Assembly: GCF_900205755.1 (NCBI RefSeq)
Contig: NZ_OANS01000001.1
Location: 248,001 to 312,000 of the forward strand
DNA length: 64,000 bases
DNA from: Polynucleobacter meluiroseus
GTDB lineage: Bacteria > Pseudomonadota > Gammaproteobacteria > Burkholderiales > Burkholderiaceae
Reading direction: 5' to 3'
Shown: piece after piece, positions 14,118 to 22,700 of the stretch
Layout of the letters: every line of letters starts with the position of its first letter
Numbering within the stretch: the first letter of the stretch is position 1
Program-made: the position numbers and the translations under genes
Notes under the pieces: generated by a model
Databases searched by the model: none
What the model was told of the DNA's origin: nothing
The model's input: only the letters and a program-made list of their open reading frames with translations

Positions 14118-15613
14118 TAAAAGCGCTCTAATTCTGGGTGGGGGAGCTTACCGCCGCTAATGCGCATACGTCCATACTCTGCGCAACGACTCAAGGTGGG
14201 AATAGCTTTATCAGGATTAAGGAGATGCTCTGGATCAAAGGCGCTCTTTACGCCCCAAAAAGTTTCTCGCTCGCCTTCGCCGAACTGCACACACATCGAA
14301 TTAATCTTTTCAATACCTACCCCGTGCTCACCGGTAATTGTGCCGTCTAACTCCACGCAGGCTTCCAAAATTTCTGTACCGAATTCTTCAGCGCGGTGCC
14401 ACTCTTCTTGATCAGCACCATTAAATAAAATCAGGGGATGCATATTGCCGTCGCCCGCATGGAAAACGTTCAAGCAAGCCAGACCATACTTTTTTTCCAT
14501 TCCCTGAATGCGCTTAAGTAAGGTGGCAATGTTTCTGCGCGGAATCGTGCCATCCATGCAGTAATAGTCAGGTGAGAGGCAACCGGCAGCGGGGAAAGCA
14601 TTTTTACGGCCACTCCAAAAGCGGAGCCGTTCTGCCTCATCTTGAGAGATCTGAATACCACTTGCTCCAGATTGCTCAAGAACCTGAGTCATGCGTTCGA
14701 TTTCTTCAGCGACTTCCTCTGGCGTGCCGTCAGACTCGCACAAGAGAATTGCTTCCGCATCTAGGTCATAACCTGCGTGCACAAATTCTTCCACTGCTCT
14801 AGTCGTAGCTTTATCCATCATTTCAAGGCCAGCAGGAATAATGCCGGCAGCAATAATCGCCGCTACGGCATTAGCGCCTTTTTCGATGTCAGCAAAGCTT
14901 GCCATAATGACCCGCGCTAATTTGGGTTTGGCTACTAATTTGACCGTTACTTCAGTGACAACGGCAAGCATGCCTTCACTACCCGTGACGATAGCGAGTA
15001 GGTCTAAGCCAGGGGCGTCAGGAGCCAAACTCCCGAATTCAACAATCTCACCGTTCATCAGAGCGCCGCGCACACGCAAGACATTGTGTAGGGTTAAGCC
15101 GTACTTGAGGCAATGCACCCCACCAGAGTTCTCATTGACGTTTCCGCCAATGGAGCAGGCGATTTGAGAGGAGGGGTCGGGCGCGTAATACAGGCCTAAA
15201 TGGGCCACAGCTTCGGAAATGGCGAGGTTACGGACACCCGGCTGAACGACCGCGGTACGAGTAAAGTGGTCAACGCTGATGATCTTCTTCATCTTGGCCA
15301 AGGACAGCACCAGCCCTTGAGAGATCGGCATAGCGCCACCAGATAAACCTGTTCCAGAGCCACGCGGCACGATTGGCACTTGCATATCGAAGCAAATCTT
15401 CAGAATCTGGGTAACTTGCGCTTCAGTCTCAGGAAGGGCAACCGCTAAAGGCATCTTACGGTAGGCAGCCAGACCATCGCATTCATAAGGAATCGTGTCT
15501 TCAGGCTCCCAAAGTAATGCATGTTCAGGAAGGATGGGGCTTAGGGCCGCTACCAATTTAGACTGAAGTGCAGTAATGGCAGCAAGGTCCGGGGGGAGAG
15601 TCATCATATTCAT
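14117..15613 (-). CDS. glcD: Glycolate oxidase subunit GlcD (FAD-linked)
   Basis: GlcD is the catalytic flavoprotein that oxidizes glycolate (and often D-lactate) to the keto acid. The 498-residue protein has an FAD-binding-4 domain with VPRGSGTGLSGGAMP at residues 82-96 and the FAD-oxidase C-terminal domain with HAGDGNMHPLILF and GEHGVGIEK. It heads the glc run and is divergent from the cobalamin adenosyltransferase gene. Three near-start ATGs exist (15613, 15607, 15604). The first is preferred because a -10-like TAAAAT lies exactly 7 bases before it with no ribosome binding site, which suggests a leaderless message. Confidence 0.95.
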   Translation of the reverse strand: MNMMTLPPDLAAITALQSKLVAALSPILPEHALLWEPEDTIPYECDGLAAYRKMPLAVALPETEAQVTQILKICFDMQVPIVPRGSGTGLSGGAMPISQGLVLSLAKMKKIISVDHFTRTAVVQPGVRNLAISEAVAHLGLYYAPDPSSQIACSIGGNVNENSGGVHCLKYGLTLHNVLRVRGALMNGEIVEFGSLAPDAPGLDLLAIVTGSEGMLAVVTEVTVKLVAKPKLARVIMASFADIEKGANAVAAIIAAGIIPAGLEMMDKATTRAVEEFVHAGYDLDAEAILLCESDGTPEEVAEEIERMTQVLEQSGASGIQISQDEAERLRFWSGRKNAFPAAGCLSPDYYCMDGTIPRRNIATLLKRIQGMEKKYGLACLNVFHAGDGNMHPLILFNGADQEEWHRAEEFGTEILEACVELDGTITGEHGVGIEKINSMCVQFGEGERETFWGVKSAFDPEHLLNPDKAIPTLSRCAEYGRMRISGGKLPHPELERF

Positions 15614-15620
15614 ACTGTTT

Positions 15621-15626
15621 ATTTTA
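15621..15626 (-). promoter_or_regulatory. Putative -10 box of glcD (leaderless)
   Basis: On the minus strand this reads TAAAAT, one mismatch from the sigma-70 -10 consensus, and is followed by 7 bases and the glcD ATG. Transcription would begin at or next to the A of the start codon. I see no good -35 box at 16-18 bases spacing and no Shine-Dalgarno sequence. The assignment is by pattern only. Confidence 0.5.
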
Positions 15627-15636
15627 GCTAATTCCC

Positions 15637-15642
15637 TATAAT
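15637..15642 (+). promoter_or_regulatory. Putative -10 box of the cobalamin adenosyltransferase gene (leaderless)
   Basis: A perfect TATAAT lies 7 bases before the ATG at 15650, so the expected transcription start coincides with the start codon. No clear -35 box is seen. The only purine-rich stretch before the ATG is a short AGG 4 bases upstream. It is the mirror image of the glcD arrangement in the same 36-base gap. Confidence 0.5.
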
Positions 15643-15649
15643 CAGGCGC

Positions 15650-16219
15650 ATGGGGAATCGACTTTCAAAAATAGCCACGAGAACTGGCGATGCTGGCATG
15701 ACTGGTTTAGGTGACGGCAGCAGGGTGGAGAAAGACCATTTGCGGATTTGCGCTATGGGCGATGTCGATGAATTAAATTCAGAAATCGGTGTTTTGATGA
15801 CTGAATCGATCCCTGAAGCCCTTTTGGCCGAATTACAGGCCCTCTTTTTGCAAGTGCAGCACGACCTGTTCGATTTAGGTGGCGAGCTCTGTATCCCGAA
15901 CTACACCTTGCTTAAGCCAGATCATGTAGCCCAACTAGATGTTTGGCTGGAAAAATATAACGCGACTTTACCGCCCCTGACTGAATTTATATTGCCTGGT
16001 GGGACGCGGGCAGCCGCGCAAGCGCATGTCTGTAGAACAGTTTGCCGCAGAGCCGAACGCTCGATTGTGCGCTTAGGATGGGAGGAGCCTCTCTATGACT
16101 CCCCTCGCCAATATGTCAATCGCCTCTCGGATTTGCTCTTCGTTCTATCGCGGGTATTAAATCGTGCTGCTGGTGGGCAAGATATTCTTTGGAAGCATGA
16201 AAAAAAAGAGACTAAATAA
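15650..16219 (+). CDS. PduO-type cob(I)alamin adenosyltransferase
   Basis: This enzyme transfers the 5'-deoxyadenosyl group of ATP to cob(I)alamin, producing adenosylcobalamin. The 189-residue protein begins with the ATP-binding motif TRTGDAGMTGLGDGSRVEKD (residues 10-29). It continues with DVDELNSEIG and contains RTVCRRAERSIVRL near 125-138 and a C-terminal LSDLLFVLSRVLNR, all marks of the PduO/MMAB family. No cobalamin pathway gene or B12-dependent enzyme is beside it. The last codons and the stop form part of a hairpin that looks like the terminator of the opposing aroG gene. Confidence 0.93.
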   Translation: MGNRLSKIATRTGDAGMTGLGDGSRVEKDHLRICAMGDVDELNSEIGVLMTESIPEALLAELQALFLQVQHDLFDLGGELCIPNYTLLKPDHVAQLDVWLEKYNATLPPLTEFILPGGTRAAAQAHVCRTVCRRAERSIVRLGWEEPLYDSPRQYVNRLSDLLFVLSRVLNRAAGGQDILWKHEKKETK

Positions 16220-16231
16220 ATTAGTCTCTTT
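16201..16231 (-). terminator. Intrinsic terminator of aroG, embedded in the opposing gene's end
   Basis: A perfect 11-base stem (16205-16215 with 16221-16231) encloses a 5-base loop, 16216-16220. The A-run at 16201-16207 becomes the U-tract for minus-strand RNA, so the element best serves aroG. The adenosyltransferase TAA (16217-16219) sits in the loop. On the plus strand the T-run is only three bases, so it may act weakly in that direction too. Confidence 0.75.
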
Positions 16232-16250
16232 AGCTGGCATCTAAGTGAAA

Positions 16251-17372
16251 TTACTTTTTTTGCCGGCGATTTTTGACCGCCAAAGCCAGGCGTTGCAATA
16301 CATTCACTGAATCTTCCCAATTGATACAAGCATCAGTAATGCTCTTGCCATACTCCAACTTATTTGGATCATCTTTGCCTGGCGTGAATTTTTGAGCACC
16401 ATCGAGGAGGTGACTCTCAATCATGACGCCAAAAATTTCCTGTGAACCCGATTCGATCTGCTCGGCAATATTTTCCGCAACCACAATTTGACGCTCATGT
16501 TTTTTGCTGGAATTGGCGTGGGATAGATCTACCATCAGGCTCGCCGGGAGCTTTGCGGCCTCAAGCTCCGCGCAAGCGCTTTGCACATATTGGGCTTCGT
16601 AGTTAGGCTCTTTGCCGCCACGCAATATAACGTGACAGTCTTTATTGCCTTTGGTTTCTACGATCGACACCTGACCATTTTTGTGAACCGATAAGAAGTG
16701 GTGTGGTCGACTGGCTGCCTGAATAGCATCTGTTGCAATCTTGATATTGCCGTCGGTGCCATTCTTAAAACCAATCGGCGCGGAAAGACCAGAGGCTAAC
16801 TCACGGTGCACTTGGCTTTCAGTAGTGCGCGCACCAATCGCTCCCCAAGAAATCAGATCAGCAATGTATTGAGGCGAAATCACGTCGAGGAATTCGCTAC
16901 CAGCAGGCATACCAAGACGATTAATTTCCATGAGCACTTGACGGGCAATACGCAGACCTTCTTCGATGCGATAACTCTCATCGAGGTAGGGGTCGTTGAT
17001 CAACCCTTTCCAACCAACAGTAGTACGGGGTTTCTCAAAATAAACCCGCATCACGATTTCTAACTCGCCAGCAAAACGTTCACGTTCAGCCAATAATCGT
17101 TGGCAATACTCGAGGGCTGCTCTTGGATCATGAATCGAACAGGGTCCAATAATGACTAATAAACGATCATCTTTGCCGTGAATAATGTCTCGTATCTTGG
17201 CGCGGGTCTTGCTGATGAGGGACTCAATAGCGGTGCCAGCAATCGGAAAAAAGCGGATTAAATGCTCTGGTGGGGGCAGAACAGTAATGTTGTGAATGCG
17301 TTGATCATCTGTATCCGATGTTTTGTCGACAGCGGCGTACCAATTAGCGGGATTCGAATTTTGTTGGCTCAT
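16251..17372 (-). CDS. aroG: 3-deoxy-7-phosphoheptulonate (DAHP) synthase, class I
   Basis: The enzyme condenses phosphoenolpyruvate and erythrose 4-phosphate, the first step of aromatic amino acid synthesis. The 373-residue protein has the metal-binding cysteine motif IGPCSIHDP (Cys78), RVYFEKPRTTVGWKGL, GARTTESQVHRELASG, VDLSHANSSKKHERQ and VMIESHL, all typical of class I-alpha enzymes of the AroF/AroG/AroH set. Which amino acid inhibits it cannot be fixed from sequence by eye; the GAIGARTTESQVHRELASGL segment resembles the Phe-type enzyme more than the Tyr-type. It lies 19 bases after tldD, and a -10-like TAAAAT 6 bases before its ATG suggests its own leaderless transcript. It is followed by a strong hairpin terminator. 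Confidence 0.94.
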   Translation of the reverse strand: MSQQNSNPANWYAAVDKTSDTDDQRIHNITVLPPPEHLIRFFPIAGTAIESLISKTRAKIRDIIHGKDDRLLVIIGPCSIHDPRAALEYCQRLLAERERFAGELEIVMRVYFEKPRTTVGWKGLINDPYLDESYRIEEGLRIARQVLMEINRLGMPAGSEFLDVISPQYIADLISWGAIGARTTESQVHRELASGLSAPIGFKNGTDGNIKIATDAIQAASRPHHFLSVHKNGQVSIVETKGNKDCHVILRGGKEPNYEAQYVQSACAELEAAKLPASLMVDLSHANSSKKHERQIVVAENIAEQIESGSQEIFGVMIESHLLDGAQKFTPGKDDPNKLEYGKSITDACINWEDSVNVLQRLALAVKNRRQKK

Positions 17373-17378
17373 GCAGCT

Positions 17379-17384
17379 ATTTTA
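17379..17384 (-). promoter_or_regulatory. Putative -10 box of aroG (leaderless)
   Basis: Read on the minus strand this is TAAAAT, ending 6 bases before the aroG ATG. It falls in the 19-base tldD-aroG gap, where no Shine-Dalgarno sequence is visible. A -35 element would lie in the end of tldD and none is obvious. Pattern-based call only. Confidence 0.4.
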
Positions 17385-17391
17385 AGCCGTA

Positions 17392-18882
17392 TCAGGCAGT
17401 TCCACCCACAGTTAGGCTATCGATGCGCAAAGTGGGTTGACCAACCCCCACGGGCACGCTCTGACCTTCCTTGCCACAAACACCGATTCCACCGTCTAAT
17501 TTGAGGTCGTTTCCGATCATTGAGACTTGTTTTAGGGATTCTGGACCGCTCCCAATAATGGTGGCGCCTTTAACGGGATATTGGATTTTCCCGTTTTCCA
17601 CCCAATAGGCCTCGGAAGCAGAAAACACAAATTTCCCGCTAGTAATATCCACCTGACCGCCACCAAAGTTCACGGCGTAAAGGCCGCGTTTGATGCTGGC
17701 AACGATTTCTTCTGGATCATCTTTGCCGGCCATCATATAAGTATTGGTCATTCTTGGCATAGGTAAGGATGCGTAACTTTCACGCCGGCCATTACCAGTA
17801 AGGGGCATATTCATGAGGCGGGCATTTAGGCTGTCCTGAATATAGCCCTTCAAAATGCCATCCTCGATGAGGGTAGTGCACTGCGTAGGCGTGCCCTCAT
17901 CATCAATGCTAAGTGAGCCACGGCGCCCAGTGAGAGTGCCGTCATCGACTACGGTTACCCCTTTAGCGGCAACCTGTTGTCCAATGCGGCCGGCAAACGC
18001 AGAAGAGCCTTTGCGATTGAAGTCACCTTCTAAACCATGACCAACCGCTTCGTGTAATAAAACGCCGGGCCAGCCAGGCCCCATGACAACGGTCATTGGG
18101 CCTGCGGGAGCGGGCCGCGATTCTAAATTAATGAGAGCGCCGTCAACTGCCTCGTCCACATATTGGTTAATGAGCTCACTGCTGAAATAGTTGTAATCGT
18201 GGCGTGCACCACCTCCAGAAGAGCCGGATTCTCTGCGGCCATTTTGCTCGGCAATGACGTGCACCGAAATGCGTACTAGAGGCCGGACATCCGCCGCCAG
18301 TAAGCCATCTGCTCGAATGACAAGAACCACATCAAACTCACCAGCCAGACTCGCCATGACTTGAATAATGCGTGGATCGCGTGCTTTGGCACGACGCTCG
18401 ATCTTTTCTAGTAGAGCAATTTTGTCTTGAGGGGTCAACGACTCCAAAGGATTAAGGTCGGCATACAAGGTATTCGTAATTGGCCCGAAGGTTTTGCTGG
18501 CCACTGCCTGCTTGCCGCCTTGAGGCCCAATCACTCGAGTTGCCTTGGCCGCCCTGGTAAGCGCTTCAAGATTAATTTCATCGGAATAGGCAAAAGCAGT
18601 CTTATCGCCATAGATTGCGCGAACCCCAACGCCCTGATCAATATTAAAACTACCGGATTTAACGATGCCCTCCTCAAGACTCCAGCTTTCGCTGCGGGTA
18701 TGCTGAAAATAGAGATCAGCGTCATCCAGTTGATGCGTAAACATGTCGCCAAAGGTTCGGTGCAGATTGCTTTCTGTAATCCCTGTGGGCTCGAGCAAAA
18801 TGGACTGAGCCAATGCTAAAAGATCAGATTGCTTTTTTGGCTTAGACCAATCGCTTGGAAAAAGCGCTTCAGGTGCATTCAT
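17392..18882 (-). CDS. tldD: Metalloprotease TldD
   Basis: TldD works with TldE (PmbA) as a zinc peptidase that trims unfolded peptides, for example in microcin or CcdA processing in enterobacteria. The 496-residue protein has the HExxxH zinc motif in LLHEAVGHGLEGD near residue 281 and the downstream GRRGSLSIDDEGTP segment typical of the family. tldE/pmbA is not in this window. It follows the nitrilase-family gene by 24 bases and precedes aroG by 19, in the yhdP-nit-tldD order common in proteobacteria. Confidence 0.95.
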   Translation of the reverse strand: MNAPEALFPSDWSKPKKQSDLLALAQSILLEPTGITESNLHRTFGDMFTHQLDDADLYFQHTRSESWSLEEGIVKSGSFNIDQGVGVRAIYGDKTAFAYSDEINLEALTRAAKATRVIGPQGGKQAVASKTFGPITNTLYADLNPLESLTPQDKIALLEKIERRAKARDPRIIQVMASLAGEFDVVLVIRADGLLAADVRPLVRISVHVIAEQNGRRESGSSGGGARHDYNYFSSELINQYVDEAVDGALINLESRPAPAGPMTVVMGPGWPGVLLHEAVGHGLEGDFNRKGSSAFAGRIGQQVAAKGVTVVDDGTLTGRRGSLSIDDEGTPTQCTTLIEDGILKGYIQDSLNARLMNMPLTGNGRRESYASLPMPRMTNTYMMAGKDDPEEIVASIKRGLYAVNFGGGQVDITSGKFVFSASEAYWVENGKIQYPVKGATIIGSGPESLKQVSMIGNDLKLDGGIGVCGKEGQSVPVGVGQPTLRIDSLTVGGTA

Positions 18883-18906
18883 GGAGGGTGGAGAACTTTC
18901 GTTTGT

Positions 18907-19731
18907 CTAAAGCAGTCGATGTTGGAGTGCTGGTAGCTTAGAGCGTACCTCGTTTAGTTTTTCTTTGCTGAGAGTGCTGACAATATAGCCTTCGCCTTGT
19001 GGAAGACTAGCCAAAATCTCGCCCCAAGGGTCAATGATCATGCTATGACCCCAGGTTTGGCGTTGGCTGGCGTGGGTTCCGCCTTGGGCTGATGCCAGCA
19101 CGTAGCACTGATTTTCAATCGCTCTAGCGCGAAGTAGTATTTCCCAGTGGGCTTTACCAGTAGTGTGAGTAAACGCAGCAGGTATACAGTGACAATCGAC
19201 GGGCCCGATTGCCCTATAAAACTCCGGAAAGCGTAAGTCATAACAAATGCTGAGGCCAAAGCGCCATGGGGTGCCATTGAGATCAAAGCTGACGACCCCT
19301 ACGGCATCGCCCGGCGTAATCGTATTGGCCTCTTGGTAATTTTCAGAATCGGTTTGAAAACCAAATAAATGCATTTTGTCGTAACGCGCAATCTGTAAAC
19401 CCAAGGGATCGTAGACCAAGGTAGTGTTGAGTACCTTAGCGGGATTTGGCGACTCTAAGGGGATCGTACCTGCGACTAGGTAAATTCCGCTTTCATAAGC
19501 GATGGCAGCAAGCCGTTCCTGAATGGGGCCACTTCGAAAGACTTCTTTAATCTTGACTTTGTCTGTGTCCTTCAGGCCCATGAGACAAAAGTATTCGGGG
19601 AGGACTACGAGCTGAGCTCCGTCATTGGCGGCCGCTTTAATTAATTTCTGGGCCGTTATGAGGTTTTCCTCAAGATCAGGCGTCGAGACCATCTGAATAG
19701 AGGCTAATTTGAGCTGCGCCGATTGGATCAT
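18907..19731 (-). CDS. Nitrilase-family carbon-nitrogen hydrolase (Nit1/Nit2-like amidase)
   Basis: The protein belongs to the nitrilase superfamily, which hydrolyses C-N bonds of amides. The likely role, from relatives placed next to tldD, is repair of deaminated glutathione or hydrolysis of omega-amides. The 274-residue product has the complete Glu-Lys-Cys triad: Glu46 in VVLPEYFCL, Lys119 in RYDKMHLFG and Cys163 in SICYDLRFPEFYR. The substrate cannot be read from the sequence. It lies 12 bases after yhdP and 24 bases before tldD, probably in one transcript. Confidence 0.9.
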   Translation of the reverse strand: MIQSAQLKLASIQMVSTPDLEENLITAQKLIKAAANDGAQLVVLPEYFCLMGLKDTDKVKIKEVFRSGPIQERLAAIAYESGIYLVAGTIPLESPNPAKVLNTTLVYDPLGLQIARYDKMHLFGFQTDSENYQEANTITPGDAVGVVSFDLNGTPWRFGLSICYDLRFPEFYRAIGPVDCHCIPAAFTHTTGKAHWEILLRARAIENQCYVLASAQGGTHASQRQTWGHSMIIDPWGEILASLPQGEGYIVSTLSKEKLNEVRSKLPALQHRLL

Positions 19732-19743
19732 GTTCGCACTAAT

Positions 19744-22700
19744 TTAATTGGCTTGTGGAGATTGAGCAAACGCTGGTTGAGTACCCAAATTGCGAGAGCT
19801 GTTTGGTTTAGCTTGCTCTTTCAATAATCCCTTGCTGCGAATCGAGTCGAGCGTCTTTTTATCTAGGGGCTGACCTTTTTGATCCAATGGAATAATTTCC
19901 GGGTTACTCCAAGAGCCTTGAATTAAATAATCGGATTGCATCGTGCGATTAATTTGATTGGTAATGAGATATTGACCCGCCAAAACACCCAGCCCTAGAA
20001 GGGGGTTGATGGCAAATGCTGCTAGCGACCCAGCAGCAGCGTCAATGGTGGGAAATATAGTGATGCGCAGGTCTTGAGTTTCAAGCGGAATATTAATTTG
20101 GCCATTCATAGCCACTCTTGCTTGGTCCAAATTCATTGTGAATTCTTTGGTATCAGCGATACCTTGCTTAATTTCAAAATTACTCGTGATGGTATTAAAT
20201 GGCGTACCTTTGGTAGCTAGGTTGCCTAAAGTTCCTTGCAAATCAAGAGTGGCAAATTTCAATAAGCTTTGCAAGCTGAGAACGTCTAGCAGTTTGGCAC
20301 CACTCGTATTAACCTCTAAGAGTCGGCCCTTAGCGAGGTCGATGTTGACGGTTCCGTTCAAAGTTTCGTAATGAGGAGCAAAGATCGGACCTAGCCAATT
20401 CAATTTGGCACTTAATCTGCCTTGCCCACCATCCACCGTTTTAGGGCTAGTCCAATGCGCAATGATCGCCCCGGCATCTTTAATTTCCATATCCACATTA
20501 ATCGTACTTTGCTCTTGGGAGCCCGCAGTATTGCCTTGCCATTGGCCAGTGATAACAGAGCTGCCTTGTGGGTTTGCCAATTGGATTGACTCAATCTTGA
20601 GTGAGTCCTGAGTTGTTTTTGTTTTAATTTTGACGGTACCCAATTGAGCCTTAATCCATGCAAAATCGTCAATGGTGAGATTCAGGCTCGGAATCATATT
20701 GGGATTAATCACCCTTTCTGCAGGGGGCGGTTTCTGACACTTTTTAAGAGCATGGCTGCTAGCCGCTGTATCTAGATTGGATTTTTTAGGAGCTTCATCC
20801 GGAATGTGTAGTCGGCTTAAGCGCCCACTAATAAGATCGCCAGTGGATGAGGTGTTAGCGGGATGCCAATCTAGTTCTCCAGCGATATTGGGGGAGCTGG
20901 GCCGAAATTGCCAAACATTATTCTTATTGTTTGCAGTGAGACTGAAATCATTCCACACGCGGTCAAATGCAATCAATTTTTTAATTTGGGCATTGATTGA
21001 AACCGTTGGGTCAGTAGCAGTAGATTGCTTGTGCCCTGTCTCCTTGATCGACGACTTACCGCTAGCCATGAAATTTTGCCAAGCATCAATATTTAAATCA
21101 TTGCCAACATAGCTAATAGCGAAGTCTTCCTGAGTAGGGGTAACATTCGTGCCGATTCCTAAGGCAAAGTGCAGATCATTGGCAGCATCTAAATTACCCG
21201 CCAAAAAATATTGGTCATCAATCTTCCCATTCCAGTCAGCTTGAGCTGAACTGGCGCCCTTACCGGTACCGCTTGCTCGATAGGTTCGCAAAAAGAGTTG
21301 CCCTTGCATTGGCGCGCCGATCAGTTTATTGATCGGTTTTGGGGCTGCAATTCCCCAATTACGAAAATCAAATTGAAGATTGGTTTGACTGCCAAGCTTA
21401 TTAAAGTTAATAGCACCTTCGTACTTGGCTGTGCCGCTCATGGAAGTGAAAATAGGACTGACTTGCGACTGAGGGTGACGGGCAAAGTAATCCTTAATGA
21501 TGCGTGATTGCATATCACCACTGATCTTAAAGCTGGTGTTCTCAGGTGCAGATGCAGCGCTAGAAATCTTCAGGCCGCCCCCAAGAAAAGTAGCGGAGAT
21601 GTCTTCAAATTCAGGATTGGTTTCCGTAATCTTCAATTTGCCCTGCAAGTTTTCTAACGGGGGAATATCACCCCATTGCGCTTTATTGCCATTCAGCGTT
21701 ACTTTCGCGTCAACGTTGGAATCATCGCTATTAGAAAGGGGAATCTTGAGGCCTAAATTGACATTCAGAAGCCCGCTAACCTTTAAGTTCTTTTCAAGAC
21801 TAGGCTGCTTTTTTCCGACTGGCGAGAGGAAGACATATTCCAATATTTCAGATGCCGATCCTGCAGCAACGCCATTGATCAGAAGGGTGGGTTGATTAGC
21901 GCTGACATCTTTAATCTCGGCTTGTATATTTTCTAGGGCTACTTTTTTATAGCTTGCTTTATCGACCTTGACTTGAAGATGTGAATTTTCCATATCCACA
22001 CTTCCGCCCACATTACTTAAGGCAGCCCAAACCCCTTGATTGCTAGATAGCAAAGGGGCAGGCTTAAATGTGGCGCCAATCAACGGCAAATGCAATGAGA
22101 GTTGACCAGGCTTACCTTTGGAGTAGGGCGCTTGATTTGGGTCGCCCTGAATATGCAAGCTACCATTTTTTACAATGCCGCCCTCAAAAGCTTTGCCCAG
22201 GTATTGCTGCACTTCCTTGCTTAGTCCCACCGGCAGATAGCGATGTACGCTAGTCAATTGGGCTTTATCAAACTTCATGTCGAGCGTCATGAAATCCGCT
22301 TTTTTTGGATCGGCAAGGAGATAACTGATGTCCAGTGTGGTATCGAGTTCCGCGTTGCTAAGCGCCAGTTTTTGGCCGTTGATGAGCCAGCCCCCTTTTT
22401 GCTTAGTCCAGCTCAAACTTCCTTTTGCTCTATCAAGCTGAATTTTTGGGTCGACTAATAAGTCGGCAATTTTTACCTCAAGATTCTGAGAGTCAAGAGT
22501 AAAACTCCCCTGAGTTTGATTGCTTGTCACATTACCTGTGAGGTGCGATATCGTAGGAATAGCAGAATTGAATCCGATAAAGCTCACATCGTTTAAAGAT
22601 GCGCTTACGGTAAAGTCCAGACGGCTTGGGCTGAACCAGGACCCTGGCAAAGGTAACGCTCCTAAGGCTGATTTTTTCTCAGCCCAATTGAGATCAATAA

